A stretch of 64,000 nucleotides of DNA from Myroides sp. N17-2 (GTDB lineage: Bacteria > Bacteroidota > Bacteroidia > Flavobacteriales > Flavobacteriaceae). Location of the stretch: assembly GCF_002286775.1 (NCBI RefSeq), contig NZ_NSGJ01000025.1, positions 1-64,000 on the forward strand, given 5' to 3'. The notes beneath the pieces are model-generated. The model had not been told where the DNA came from, did not search any database, and saw only the letters and a program-made list of their open reading frames with translations. Each line of letters starts with the position of its first letter. Position 1 is the first letter of the stretch. The translations under genes and the position numbers were made by a program. This document shows positions 9,820 to 19,131 of this stretch, piece by piece.

Positions 9820-11574
9820 CTAGGCTATATTATCAATCTCAATATTTTGTTTTAGCAATACCCTTTTAGCTACAATACCAAAAATAAGCAAGTAAACAAA
9901 ACACAATAAACTCACTACATACGACTGGTGAATCCCAATAATATCAGCTACTTTACCTTGTATCGGTGGTATAATCCCTCCTCCTAAGATCATCATAATT
10001 AGAAGTGAAGATCCCTGAGCAGTATACTTTCCTAAACCTATAATGGCAATATTAAAAATAGCTGGCCAAAGTACACTACACGCTAACCCTCCTGCTAAGA
10101 AAGCATAGATAGCTACTACTCCTGAACTAAATAATCCTACTATCATCGCTACTAGTCCAAACAAGCTAAACATTACTAATGTTCTCGCTGATTTATTCTT
10201 AGCCCAATAAGTCAATATAATCTGTAATACAACGCAAATAGAGTAGTAATATAATGGTGTAACATCATTACCTGCCATATAATTAGCGCCTAGTACAGCA
10301 AAGTATGCTAAGAAAGGAACAACTATCATCGCTATAAGTTCGCGTGTCTTAGACAAGTTAAACACACTCACTGCTCCAGCCCAACGACCAATCATTAAAC
10401 TTCCCCAATACATCGAAATATAAGGGGTAATCTGTGAAGACTGTAAGCTTCCGAATTCTTCTAACTTTAATAATTCACCTAGATTACTTCCGATACTTAC
10501 CTCTACACCTACATAAGCAAAAATACCAAACATCCCCAATAACAACTGTGGGTACTGCATCGCTCCCCAACCTTGCTGGTTTTTCTTACTACTGCGGTAT
10601 GCATAAAATATAGCTCCTCCTATCACTAATAACGCTGTACTTAACAGTATTATACGTTTATTATCAAGTGCCTCTGTATATTCTTTTTTATCTAGATCTA
10701 GATTAACAACCTTACTCTCTATCGCTTGTTTTGCTGATTCGTCAGTACTAGTTTCCAATATTGAGACTAACTTCTCTCTTTCTGTTGTGATTACTTCTAT
10801 AGGAGCAAGAGAATGATTGCTATACGTATTAAATACTGGCACATAAATCATCACTAGCAGAACAGTCATCGTCACTAATGTACCTATCGCTTTTTTAGCA
10901 GATTCCATAGGTTCTATTCTTACCCCATCCGGTATTTTCTTAGAAAATCTAAATAGTGCAGCCGCGATAACGAATAAAGATCCCACTCCTGCATATAACA
11001 TGGTCATACTAGATAAACTCAAATGCTGTATCTGATCATCTGTCAATGCTACCGTACTACCAAATAAGGCAAATGCCATTAACAGTGGACCTATCGTACC
11101 TCCTAGTGAATTTATCGCTCCTCCTAAACTTACTCTACTTGTACCTGTCTTAGGATCCCCTACTGATATAACCAAAGGGTTAGCTGCTATCTGCTGTAAT
11201 GAGAATCCTAGTGCTACTACAAATAATCCTACTAATAAAGCAATATATATGTTGACATTCACAGCCCAAATCATTAATCCTGATCCTACTGCCGAGAATA
11301 ATAAACCAAATACAATTGACTTCTTATAGCCATAACTTGTTACTAGATCTTTTCCTCTAATAGTGCTTAAAATAAAAAGAAGTAATGCCCCTGAATAATA
11401 GGCGGTATAGAAAGCAAAATCAATCAACTGTGACTGAAACTGATCTAAATGAAAGTACGCCTTACAAAAAGGGATAAAAATACTATTACCAGCTCCAAAA
11501 AATCCCCAAAAGAAAAAAACGGTAACTAGTGTATATAACGCAGGATAATTAGTCTTAACTGCAGAATTACTCAT
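9820..11574 (-). CDS. Sugar MFS transporter of the FucP/glucose-galactose type
   Basis: This inner-membrane proton-coupled sugar symporter has about 12 hydrophobic segments. The N-terminal helix (LVTVFFFWGFFGAGNSIFIP) and the FSLQQIAANPLVISVG motif are characteristic of the FucP/GluP branch. An extra soluble loop of about 70 residues (roughly 255-325, rich in Glu and Lys) separates two hydrophobic blocks. I start at the ATG at 11574 (MSNSAVKTNY). The frame extends upstream to a GTG at 11607, but those extra codons run into the terminal repeat of element copy B and look spurious. No sugar catabolic genes are adjacent, so the substrate is unknown. Confidence 0.88.
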   Translation of the reverse strand: MSNSAVKTNYPALYTLVTVFFFWGFFGAGNSIFIPFCKAYFHLDQFQSQLIDFAFYTAYYSGALLLFILSTIRGKDLVTSYGYKKSIVFGLLFSAVGSGLMIWAVNVNIYIALLVGLFVVALGFSLQQIAANPLVISVGDPKTGTSRVSLGGAINSLGGTIGPLLMAFALFGSTVALTDDQIQHLSLSSMTMLYAGVGSLFVIAAALFRFSKKIPDGVRIEPMESAKKAIGTLVTMTVLLVMIYVPVFNTYSNHSLAPIEVITTEREKLVSILETSTDESAKQAIESKVVNLDLDKKEYTEALDNKRIILLSTALLVIGGAIFYAYRSSKKNQQGWGAMQYPQLLLGMFGIFAYVGVEVSIGSNLGELLKLEEFGSLQSSQITPYISMYWGSLMIGRWAGAVSVFNLSKTRELIAMIVVPFLAYFAVLGANYMAGNDVTPLYYYSICVVLQIILTYWAKNKSARTLVMFSLFGLVAMIVGLFSSGVVAIYAFLAGGLACSVLWPAIFNIAIIGLGKYTAQGSSLLIMMILGGGIIPPIQGKVADIIGIHQSYVVSLLCFVYLLIFGIVAKRVLLKQNIEIDNIA

Positions 11575-11599
11575 ATGGTTAGTGGTGTTTATTATGGTT

Positions 11600-11756
11600 A
11601 AACCCACATTACGTGCTAGTCAAATACTACAAAGCAATTCTACTTCATAGCTCTTTCATTAGCTCTACAACCATACTACAGTATGCTTGAATCACTAATT
11701 CAGACCTATTTTGTATAATTACTTTTGGTTTATTTGTCTATCACATATTTTGGGTC
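11600..11756 (+). repeat. Dispersed TIR element, subfamily 1, copy B
   Basis: The copy runs from TAAACCCACATTACG to CACATATTTTGGGT and keeps the core AAATACTACAAAGCAATTC and the central CCATACTACAGTATG. It lies just upstream of the MFS transporter and so forms its 5' leader. The remainder of the gap up to 12048 is AT-rich, with a -7-like TATTTTTG at 12014 for the next gene. Confidence 0.85.
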
Positions 11757-12048
11757 AAATTAACATTTTCAAATATAGACAAATACTACATCCACTGAAG
11801 TAAACTCAGCTACAAATTTCATCACTATGCCAAACTAATTTTAACCATAACATAATCAACCTATTAATCACATTATAAAAACACACTACTACCATTACCT
11901 CTTATAGCTTCCCCTCTATCCTCTTATCCGATCAATATAGTCTCTATAGTATGATTAAAGCCTATAAAAAACATAATATCTATCAGTAGTCTGTTTTATA
12001 GAAAGAAAAAAACTATTTTTGCTGAACATAATAATAGATTCACAACAG

Positions 12049-13062
12049 ATGAAAAAGTTTTTTACCCTTGCTGGTATTTCTCTTATGTTTTTACTTACCT
12101 CTTGCAATGATGGTAATTTAGTATATAAAGACATCGACTTCAGTAAAGATAATGCTGTACAAAGATGTGGTACACCTGGTGCCGAGAAAATCTTCTATAA
12201 GCTACAGAAAGATGAAGCTCTTATCTTAGTAGTAGATGCGGATAACATTATGAAAGATGAGACTGTAGCTGGAGCTGAAATAGAAATAGATGGAACTACT
12301 ACTTCTCTAGAGTATAGAAAATATACAGATAAGGTAGAAGGTAAATCTATCTGTAACTTACCTCCACCTGCTACACCATCAGTGATACAGAGCATACCTG
12401 CATCTCCTGGAGGAACAGTTATTATCAGTAGAAATCTTCAGATTACTAATAATGTACAAGAAGCGAACAACTCTGTTGCTTTAGTATATCAGTATATCTT
12501 CTCATTGCTAAATGTTAACTTTAGTGAGGGACAAACAAATATCAAATACGATAAAATGCTATTTGGTACTACTAACTATGCAAATAGAACTTTAGCCTTT
12601 GCTTTTACTAACAATAATAATAAAGGTCTTAATAACTATAACTGTAACAACTCACTATATAGTTTAGCAGATACAGAAGCACTGATCGTTAATCTTACTG
12701 AAGCAGATCTTCCTAAAGATGCGACTACTTCTGATGCTATAATTGAACTTAATGACAAAAGATTAGTTATTTTAAAGAAATATGAACGCGGTGGTATCAA
12801 TGTAAAAGATGTATGTAATAACGCAGGTGACATCCCTGGATCGAATGCTAATAACCCAAATAAATTAGTAGAGTTATGGGCTGCTCCTAAAGGACAGATA
12901 GCAATTAGTTCTAGATGGACTGAACCTGTAGATGGTTCTCCTGCAAAACTACAACACACTATCCGTTTAGTAAATACTACTTTCGTAAAAGCAAGTGATA
13001 CAAATAAATCTTTTGTAAAACCTGCTCTTACTTTCGGTACCTATATATCAGAAAACAAATAA
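12049..13062 (+). CDS. Uncharacterised lipoprotein
   Basis: The protein is 337 aa with a lipoprotein signal peptide (MKKFFTLAGISLMFLLTSC; Cys at residue 19), predicted to be membrane-anchored. The body is beta-rich. It contains two similar halves, each with an LIV-type strand, an Ala-Glu-Ile-Glu or Ala-Ile-Ile-Glu strand and a conserved lone Cys in a Cys-Asn context (IDGTTTSLEYRKY versus LNDKRLVILKKYERG), suggesting an internal duplication. I recognise no named domain. The start is the ATG at 12049, because the longer TTG start at 12019 overlaps a -7-like promoter box. A terminator follows. Confidence 0.75.
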   Translation: MKKFFTLAGISLMFLLTSCNDGNLVYKDIDFSKDNAVQRCGTPGAEKIFYKLQKDEALILVVDADNIMKDETVAGAEIEIDGTTTSLEYRKYTDKVEGKSICNLPPPATPSVIQSIPASPGGTVIISRNLQITNNVQEANNSVALVYQYIFSLLNVNFSEGQTNIKYDKMLFGTTNYANRTLAFAFTNNNNKGLNNYNCNNSLYSLADTEALIVNLTEADLPKDATTSDAIIELNDKRLVILKKYERGGINVKDVCNNAGDIPGSNANNPNKLVELWAAPKGQIAISSRWTEPVDGSPAKLQHTIRLVNTTFVKASDTNKSFVKPALTFGTYISENK

Positions 13063-13106
13063 TCTTATACAAAAGCTTTTAAACAAAAGCCTTATAGTTA
13101 TAGAAT

Positions 13107-13137
13107 AAAGCCATTGAGAAATCGATGGCTTTTTTTA
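13107..13137 (+). terminator. Terminator after lipoprotein gene
   Basis: Arms AAAGCCAT and ATGGCTTT are followed by a T run. The remaining gap to 13717 (about 580 bp) is very AT-rich. I see only a spaced 10-base inverted repeat there (ATTCTGAATA near 13536 and TATTCAGAAT near 13630), of unknown meaning. Confidence 0.8.
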
Positions 13138-13717
13138 TGCACAACAAAGTCGTCCAAACTTTGTTTATCTAAATAAGGTAATGGTACTAAATACTTATTT
13201 ACACTATAAATACAATTGCAAACTTATATTATTAAAACACGCTAAAATATAGGCATTCATTTTATCTTAAGACAACAAAATTTAATTTATAAAACATAAA
13301 ATAATGGCACTATTTAACGTTTTTAACTCTTAATATTCCTAAAATAAGAGCATTCAAGTAATCGAAACATTCAGTTTTATTCCATTTTATTTAAAATATC
13401 ACACCTATAAACCAAATAAACATACTGATATCGAACTATATACTGTTATCTATTTAAATTTTATTAGAATTTTAAAACAATTTTAGATAATACTAAACAT
13501 TTTATATATTGCACAAGTAAACAAAGACAGATAAGGATTCTGAATATAAACCATAATTTATTCATCTTTTCTAAGAAATAGGTAGCGCATTAATATACTA
13601 TATTACGTTATTTATTATCTGTTTTTACCTATTCAGAATATAAGAGTAGGTACACCAAAGGCTAAAATTATCTAATAACAAGTGTCAGTTCTGGACATAT
13701 AGGAAGAAAAAAAATTG

Positions 13718-14311
13718 ATGAAAAACAAATTAACATTAGCTGTTGCTTTACTTGCAATTAACTTGGCTGGTTTTGCACAAGACAATCAGAATACAATAGA
13801 TAACCAATTCAACACACTTTTAAATGAATCAACGAATTGGCAAAACTCTAAAATTGTACAATTAGATAAACTTCAACAGTTACAAAAGAACGTAAATGAC
13901 TCTCTTACGAAGTTACAACTAACTATCGTGAACAATAAAGACGCGTCTTTAGAACATAAAGAATCTGTTGAGTCATTAACTTCGCAGTTAAAGATAACAC
14001 AAGATTCACTTGCTACTACATTAGCTACTAATACGAATATAGATGTATTAGGGATGTCTTCTGAGAAATCTACTTTTATGACTATTATATGGTCTATTAT
14101 GGGACTTCTAGTAGGTCTTTTAGGCGTGATTTACTATAGATTTAAGAAGAGTTTCTCTAGCATTAAAGAAGCACAAAGCAAGTTAGCAGAAACTGAAGCA
14201 GAACTTGATGAGCTAAGAAAATCATCTCTAGAACGCGAGCAAAAGATCCGCCGTCAACTTCAAGATGAAATCAACAAGAACAAACCTGTTGAGAAAAAAG
14301 ACAACTTCTAA
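13718..14311 (+). CDS. Secreted/membrane-anchored coiled-coil protein
   Basis: The protein is 197 aa. It has a cleavable-looking signal peptide (MKNKLTLAVALLAINLAGFAQ), a Gln/Asn-rich helical region with heptad character (about 25-105), one transmembrane helix (about 121-140, TIIWSIMGLLVGLLGVIYY) and a charged coiled coil to the end (about 145-197). Topology would be periplasmic coil, one pass, cytoplasmic coil. Similar flavobacterial proteins are sometimes mislabelled as tRNA methyltransferases; no methyltransferase motif is present here. The ATG at 13718 is preferred over the TTG at 13715 and is preceded by AGGAAG about 11 bases upstream. Confidence 0.75.
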   Translation: MKNKLTLAVALLAINLAGFAQDNQNTIDNQFNTLLNESTNWQNSKIVQLDKLQQLQKNVNDSLTKLQLTIVNNKDASLEHKESVESLTSQLKITQDSLATTLATNTNIDVLGMSSEKSTFMTIIWSIMGLLVGLLGVIYYRFKKSFSSIKEAQSKLAETEAELDELRKSSLEREQKIRRQLQDEINKNKPVEKKDNF

Positions 14312-14344
14312 GATAGATATACAATCTTCATTTACTGAAGATAT

Positions 14345-14381
14345 AAAAAGGGAGAAATAATTAGATTATTTCTCCCTTTTT
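14345..14381. terminator. Strong bidirectional terminator
   Basis: A 16-base perfect stem starts AAAAAGGGAGAAATAA with loop TTAGA. It lies between convergent genes. Confidence 0.9.
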
Positions 14382-14420
14382 ATTATGTCTAGATTTAAGG
14401 ATCTAGTATAATACACTCTA

Positions 14421-15098
14421 TTATCCTCTTAATTTAATTCCTTTAATAACCTTCTTCAGGATTGATTCTTTAGATCTCTTAACCTTGGTTATTTCCTCTT
14501 TTGTATTGATGATTTGCTTATCATCCTTTAGTGCAGAAACCTCTTCTAAATCATCAAATTCAACGGTATTAATAACATAAGAAGCCATTTCTAAATCTTG
14601 ATCATCTACCTCTAAGCTAACCAATCGATAACTGATACACTTCTCTTGAGGTTCTATGTCCCAAATATACTCATCTAATAGCTCTTCTATCACGTGGTAT
14701 ATCAACTCTAGCTTATCCTCTTCGCCTTCTTCAAAATCAAGCAATTCACCTTTACTCTCTACGATATCTCCTTCTACTTCTAATACTTTACGCACTAAGA
14801 AGTTATTACGAGTGTAGTTTAACCCAAATGCCATAGACTCTTCATCTATCACAAAAGATAAAACCTCTTGCCCTATTGCTTTATGAAGAATAGATGCCCT
14901 CTCAATAGAAGTCAACACTAAAGTTCCTCTATCTGAGAAGTACACTTCACAGTTATCTGCCTCCTGTTCATTGACAGAGGCTTTTTTAAAAATCGTATCT
15001 CCTTCATAGACTAATTTCTTACCTAATATACGTTCTAAACCCTCTATATCAGACTGATAATTCTTATCTATTACTACTCCACCTACGATTATTCCCAT
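14421..15098 (-). CDS. Uncharacterised acidic protein
   Basis: The protein is 225 aa, starting MGIIVGGVVIDKNYQSD. It is strongly acidic in the middle, with many Glu/Asp pairs, and has a basic C-terminal tail (KVKRSKESILKKVIKGIKLRG). There is no signal peptide or membrane helix. I recognise no family. Its composition and its acidic neighbour resemble the immunity-type proteins later in the window, but that is only a resemblance. It is separated from the next gene by 174 bp of AT-rich DNA. Confidence 0.6.
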   Translation of the reverse strand: MGIIVGGVVIDKNYQSDIEGLERILGKKLVYEGDTIFKKASVNEQEADNCEVYFSDRGTLVLTSIERASILHKAIGQEVLSFVIDEESMAFGLNYTRNNFLVRKVLEVEGDIVESKGELLDFEEGEEDKLELIYHVIEELLDEYIWDIEPQEKCISYRLVSLEVDDQDLEMASYVINTVEFDDLEEVSALKDDKQIINTKEEITKVKRSKESILKKVIKGIKLRG

Positions 15099-15272
15099 AT
15101 GCTAAAGAATGTATTATTTTTACTACTCCCCAAGTTTACAAAACGCATTTAAGGATCTCTATTTACAAGGTGAAAGATACATATTTCTCTAAATTATACA
15201 CCCTCTAAGAATGCAAAACACTTGTTAATTAATTCTTCTTTAATCCGCTATTACAAGCTAGAAATATACATG

Positions 15273-15980
15273 CTATACTCTCCTCATTAATTTATATTCT
15301 CGTTTAAAACTTTTAGGATTAAGATCTATTAATTCCCATTGCTCTAGATCAGCTAATACCTTGCTAAAGTTCTCTAATGCTTGTTCTTGCGTCCACTCTT
15401 GAGGATAGCGAAACCCTTCAAAAAAGACATCTTCTATAACAGCCTCAAAAGAATGATCAAAATCAGTAAATCCTCCATAAGTTAATGCTACATTTCCTAT
15501 CCAATTTATTCTAAACTGATCTTGTGTAGTTTTAGCAAATTGAATCGTGTGATTAGCACAAGTATCGTGTCCTAGTAGATAAATACTAAAGGCCAAATCA
15601 TCATAATCCACATCATCTCCTAAAGGCAACGTATCTAGCTTAAAAATGTGATTCTCTACTCTTGAGAAATCAAACTTATCTCCGCCTGCATTTAATAAAA
15701 TCCCTTGTTCATCTGACCAATACGATGATGACATAGTACAGCAGTGGTAATTATCCCATACTATCTTTGACTTCCACTGTACATCACTAGTGTACTCTCC
15801 TTCATCGTCTTCGTCCTCATCTTCCTCCTCGATATCCTCTTCTTTACTATAATAATCATCTGTTTTTAAATGTAGATCAAACCACAGTTTCAGATCTTCA
15901 TCTATTCTCCCAAACCAACTGAATTCCTTAATGTCGTGTGCATATGGATAAGCACTATCTATAAATCTTATTTCTTTCAT
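15273..15980 (-). CDS. Uncharacterised acidic protein
   Basis: The protein is 235 aa with a run of Glu/Asp around residues 47-62. The rest is aromatic-rich and probably alpha/beta. It has several Cys and His residues (YHCCTM, GHDTCANH), but they do not form a clear metal site. No known domain is recognised. The ATG at 15980 is preferred over the GTG just before it. The stop codon of an upstream gene remnant lies two bases before this ATG (TAG-TG-ATG), so the gene was probably once translationally coupled to a partner that has since been lost. Confidence 0.65.
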   Translation of the reverse strand: MKEIRFIDSAYPYAHDIKEFSWFGRIDEDLKLWFDLHLKTDDYYSKEEDIEEEDEDEDDEGEYTSDVQWKSKIVWDNYHCCTMSSSYWSDEQGILLNAGGDKFDFSRVENHIFKLDTLPLGDDVDYDDLAFSIYLLGHDTCANHTIQFAKTTQDQFRINWIGNVALTYGGFTDFDHSFEAVIEDVFFEGFRYPQEWTQEQALENFSKVLADLEQWELIDLNPKSFKREYKLMRRV

Positions 15981-15982
15981 CA

Positions 15983-16120
15983 CTATATAATTTCTTTATG
16001 AATCACTTCATATAACTGATCAAAGGTATACTCCTCTCCTTTAAATTCAAATACTGATTGATTAAAATTAATCTTTAACCTTAAATCTGTATTTCCATCA
16101 GGATAGATTCTAAAACAGAA
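15983..16120 (-). pseudogene. 3' remnant of an uncharacterised gene
   Basis: An open frame of 45 codons without any start codon reads FCFRIYPDGNTDLRL and continues to LYEVIHKEII-stop. An in-frame TAA precedes it immediately. Its codon usage and amphipathic pattern look like real protein, and it abuts the next gene as an operon partner would. It is best read as the truncated end of a gene whose 5' part was deleted. I do not recognise the family. Confidence 0.6.
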
Positions 16121-16182
16121 TTATTTAACTACTTTGCAAAACTATGTAAACTAAAATACTATCCTTGATCTCAAGGAACTTT

Positions 16183-16219
16183 TAGGCAAAAAAGACCAAA
16201 AATGACTACTTTTTGCCTA
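16183..16219. repeat. Inverted repeat in gene desert
   Basis: Arms TAGGCAAAAAAG and CTTTTTGCCTA surround a 14-base loop. It may be a terminator or a scar element. Confidence 0.5.
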
Positions 16220-16857
16220 AATTGACCATTTTTAATTATTACAAACAATTGATTTTCAGTATTTTAATACACACAAATCACACCTTTCTTCGGAACGCCT
16301 GCGGAAGAATCCAACAATTGTTCGGAAAGAGAGCCCTTTTTCCGAAGAACTACCAAAGCGTTCTACAACGCCTCCCGAACAAACCCTCTGATATACCCTT
16401 TCAATCCTAGTGTACATAAGGGATTGGAGATTTTATATAATTATTTGTGTTTTAAGACCGAATAGGCATAATTAGCCAAAAAGTGGTAAAAAGTGGCGTT
16501 TTCTTCCCTAGGTACAAAATACTAACGATAATACCCTGACCTTTGCAAGAGTCTTGAAAAGGGTAAATAGAATTAGTTAACTACAAAAACATAACATAGT
16601 CCTCACCAAAGTAAAATAGAGACGAAATTCGTCTATCTCCACTATTGTTTCATTTGGTGATACGTGAGGTATTAGTGAGGTATTCTTGCTGAGCGAGACC
16701 TTCTGAGCAAGCATTATTCACTGATACTGCACTTATTCGGCACATATCAGGAAGGAGTTGTTCTATTGTAGGATTTACTTTAAAGATATTTACTCTTTTC
16801 AAATGAGGATATATTATTGTTAGGTATATATGTCTAAGAGGACAATAAACAAAAAAA

Positions 16858-16890
16858 ACAGCTAACTAAATTTACATCTAGCTAACTGTT
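16858..16890 (-). terminator. Probable terminator of lipocalin-like lipoprotein gene
   Basis: An imperfect hairpin has arms AACAGCTAACTA and TAGCTAACTGTT (10 of 12 pairs), with a T run on the minus strand. Confidence 0.55.
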
Positions 16891-16947
16891 TTTCATACTT
16901 ATATTACTTATTATTTACTGATTCTTTTGGTTACAACCTCCTAGTAT

Positions 16948-17454
16948 CTACAATACTTTCTTATAGATAATTCTGATACTTGATACATTAGAAGAGTATT
17001 TCGCTATATCATATTGATCTAACTTGCGTTCGATGACTAACTGTCCTCTATCTAATACCTTCACATCATATACCTGATCAGCTTTTTGCTCTAAGCTTTT
17101 ACTTATCCCTAAGTATAATTTAGTACCTATTAACTCCCATTGTCTTGGTGAACGTTCATTAAAGTAATTACCTTGTTTGTCTTTTTGGCTAGAAAAGTCA
17201 GTTTGTATAGTAATTCCTTGTTTGTGGTATTCAGTGATCTGTGCAGGGTAATTATGGCTATTAGACAAGTCCTCTCCTATCACATCACCTTTTTTATCAA
17301 GCTCTTGTTTCGTTATTAATTCCCATTTTCCCATTAAAAGAGAATTGCTCTTCCCTGCTTCAGTTACTTGTACATCATCACTTGAAGAACAAGCTGTAAA
17401 AGTTGCAGTTAACATCATTGCTAAAAGGATACTAAATAGTGTTTGCTTTTTCAT
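16948..17454 (-). CDS. Small lipoprotein with lipocalin-like domain
   Basis: The protein is 168 aa. Its lipoprotein signal ends ATFTACSSSDD, a typical flavobacterial lipobox plus export-type acidic residues. The mature part begins with LLMGKWELITKQELD, the pattern of lipocalin-like domain proteins of Bacteroidetes, followed by a beta-strand-rich body ending IRIIYKKVL. The function is unknown; it is likely attached to the outer membrane. The 371-bp gap upstream (17455-17825) is AT-rich and contains only the terminator of the next gene. Confidence 0.75.
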   Translation of the reverse strand: MKKQTLFSILLAMMLTATFTACSSSDDVQVTEAGKSNSLLMGKWELITKQELDKKGDVIGEDLSNSHNYPAQITEYHKQGITIQTDFSSQKDKQGNYFNERSPRQWELIGTKLYLGISKSLEQKADQVYDVKVLDRGQLVIERKLDQYDIAKYSSNVSSIRIIYKKVL

Positions 17455-17754
17455 TTTAATTTGTTGTTTTGTTTTTTATTTTCGGCAAATCTATTTCAAA
17501 ATATGTGAACAATACTAAACAAAACACCCTTATATATTCACAATCAGCGAATAACAGTGTTTTATAACTAATATTTAACAATGTTGTTTTCTCTCAAATG
17601 TTAAATAATCAATTCATGAGAATTTTTAATTAAATAAACTTATTTTATTAGTGTATTCTAATCAAATAAAACCCAATAATCTACATTTCGTAAAACAATA
17701 CTACAAACACGGATAACAATCCCTTCTTTATTACTTACCTATAAAGCACAAAAA

Positions 17755-17780
17755 AGACCTAGGTTATTCTACCTAAGTCT
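17755..17780 (-). terminator. Terminator after cytidine deaminase
   Basis: The stem AGACCTAGGT/ACCTAAGTCT has one mismatch and a T run on the minus strand. Confidence 0.7.
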
Positions 17781-17825
17781 CGTTCTATATACTTCACTAT
17801 TTACTCAAAATATGAGTTAACTCTT

Positions 17826-18224
17826 TTACCACTTTCTATTCATTCCCTTTTTCCAATCATATGGCATTAAAGATCCAAGGTTCACATATACCTCATTCTC
17901 CACTTCTACTATTGCAGATTCATTCTCTTGAGCTAGTTGTGTCATCAGTTCTCTACATCTACCACACGGAGGTACTGCATTGCCATCTTCCGTGACAGCC
18001 ACTACACGTTTTATTTTATTTTCGCCGTGTTTTAGCATTTCTGCCACAGCTCCGTGCTCAGCACAGAACCCCATAGAGCATGCTGTATCAATACTTACTC
18101 CTGTATAGACATTACCATCTATCGTCTCTATCGCTGCTGCTACACTGCCATAAGCGATAAAATCGTTTAGTTCATTTGCTTTAGCATATTGAAGAGCTAT
18201 CGCCTTTAGTTCTTTACTTTCCAT
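17826..18224 (-). CDS. cdd: Cytidine deaminase
   Basis: The 132 aa protein deaminates cytidine and deoxycytidine to uridine in pyrimidine salvage. The zinc site is visible: the His and catalytic Glu in FCAEHGAVAEML and the two cysteines in PPCGRCRELM. The length is typical of the homotetrameric enzyme family. An alternative within the same fold is a blasticidin-S-deaminase-like protein, which shares these motifs. It follows a GNAT gene by 13 bp and is probably cotranscribed with it. Confidence 0.85.
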   Translation of the reverse strand: MESKELKAIALQYAKANELNDFIAYGSVAAAIETIDGNVYTGVSIDTACSMGFCAEHGAVAEMLKHGENKIKRVVAVTEDGNAVPPCGRCRELMTQLAQENESAIVEVENEVYVNLGSLMPYDWKKGMNRKW

Positions 18225-18237
18225 ATTCTTAGTTAAA

Positions 18238-19089
18238 CTATAAGCTTCTCACCATCTCATGTTGAGTGATATAATGTTCTAAACCAACGCCTTTTAAAAA
18301 CTCTATCGTATCAGTACCATTGTGATCCACATTAGTGATCAATAAAGGTTTGCGCAATGTAGTCATTACATCATTCATCAGAAGTTTGCCTATTCCCCTA
18401 TTGCGATAAGCTTTAGATACAGCTAGTTGAAATATCTTTCCACTACTTTTATGATATGCAATGTAGCCAACTGTTTCATAATCGTATTTCGCGAGTTTAA
18501 AGCATACATCCTCTTTTATTTTATCTAGTACAGCTACAGCATTTTGCCAAGAAGGCTGTATATCCCAAAAAGCTTGAAGCTCCTCCCATATCACTTCCTC
18601 CGCAGTACTGATGGTGATATTTCTTACGGTATAAAGCACCTCATTAGGCTCTCCCTTAAAGCATAGCAAATCTCTATTAATAGTGTACCCTTGACTCTTA
18701 TAAGCTCGGATTGCCTTATCATTTCCTTTGATTACCTCTAACTGTAGAGTACTATTAGCTGACTTTTCTTTCCATATTGGCAATACATATGTGTACATCT
18801 GCGCAACTAAACGCTGTCCTCTATAGTCAGGAGTCACTCCTGTACCCGCATTGTAATAACGAGTTAATCCATCTTCTGTGCGCACTCCTGTCAACATAAA
18901 CGAAACAAGTATACCTTGATCAAAGGCACCTACTGAATAGATCATATCTATTAATTCACTATTTAATTTAAAGCGAAGGGCCTCTTCTGTTAGTTTTAAT
19001 GGTATCACATAATCAGAGAATGCACTGTTAAATACTTCAACTAATTCACTAATACTAACTTCACTTAAATCGCGTATTTCTATTGCCAT
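18238..19089 (-). CDS. GNAT-family N-acetyltransferase with two GNAT-like halves
   Basis: The protein is 283 aa. The N-terminal domain has the acetyl-CoA loop signature around TGVTPDYRGQRLVAQMY. The C-terminal half has a second one, AVSKAYRNRGIGKLLM. Two-domain GNATs of this size in Firmicutes and Bacteroidetes are of unknown substrate. I use the ATG at 19089 (MAIEIRDLSE) rather than the GTG three codons upstream. Element copy C lies between this gene and the next acetyltransferase upstream. Confidence 0.82.
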   Translation of the reverse strand: MAIEIRDLSEVSISELVEVFNSAFSDYVIPLKLTEEALRFKLNSELIDMIYSVGAFDQGILVSFMLTGVRTEDGLTRYYNAGTGVTPDYRGQRLVAQMYTYVLPIWKEKSANSTLQLEVIKGNDKAIRAYKSQGYTINRDLLCFKGEPNEVLYTVRNITISTAEEVIWEELQAFWDIQPSWQNAVAVLDKIKEDVCFKLAKYDYETVGYIAYHKSSGKIFQLAVSKAYRNRGIGKLLMNDVMTTLRKPLLITNVDHNGTDTIEFLKGVGLEHYITQHEMVRSL

Positions 19090-19131
19090 TCTATTCACTT
19101 TAATTTATTAATCATTCTCCACTAGTGGGCT

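Larger units (their letters stand above)
16121..16947. other. Gene-free, repeat-rich interval
   Basis: No convincing coding region is present. The interval holds several inverted repeats: arms CAATCC/GGATTG around loop TAGTGTACATAAG near 16406-16427; TCACCAAA/TTTGGTGA with nested AGACGAA/TTCGTCT near 16602-16661; and TTGCT/AGCAA near 16686-16710. It also holds two tandem copies of GTGAGGTATT (16663-16683). It starts right where the gene remnant is truncated, next to CTACTTTGCAAAAC, a sequence of the TTTGC type used as crossover core by some Bacteroidetes integrative elements. It is plausibly a scar of a lost mobile element. Confidence 0.5.

Noticed and set aside
13063..13717. Possible small RNA gene in the 650-bp gap
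   Set aside because: Apart from the terminator and one loosely spaced inverted repeat, no promoter-terminator pair or conserved structure could be recognised.
16213..16410. Plus-strand 65-codon ORF in the gene desert
   Set aside because: It runs through inverted repeats, has no family resemblance and no promoter or neighbour logic.
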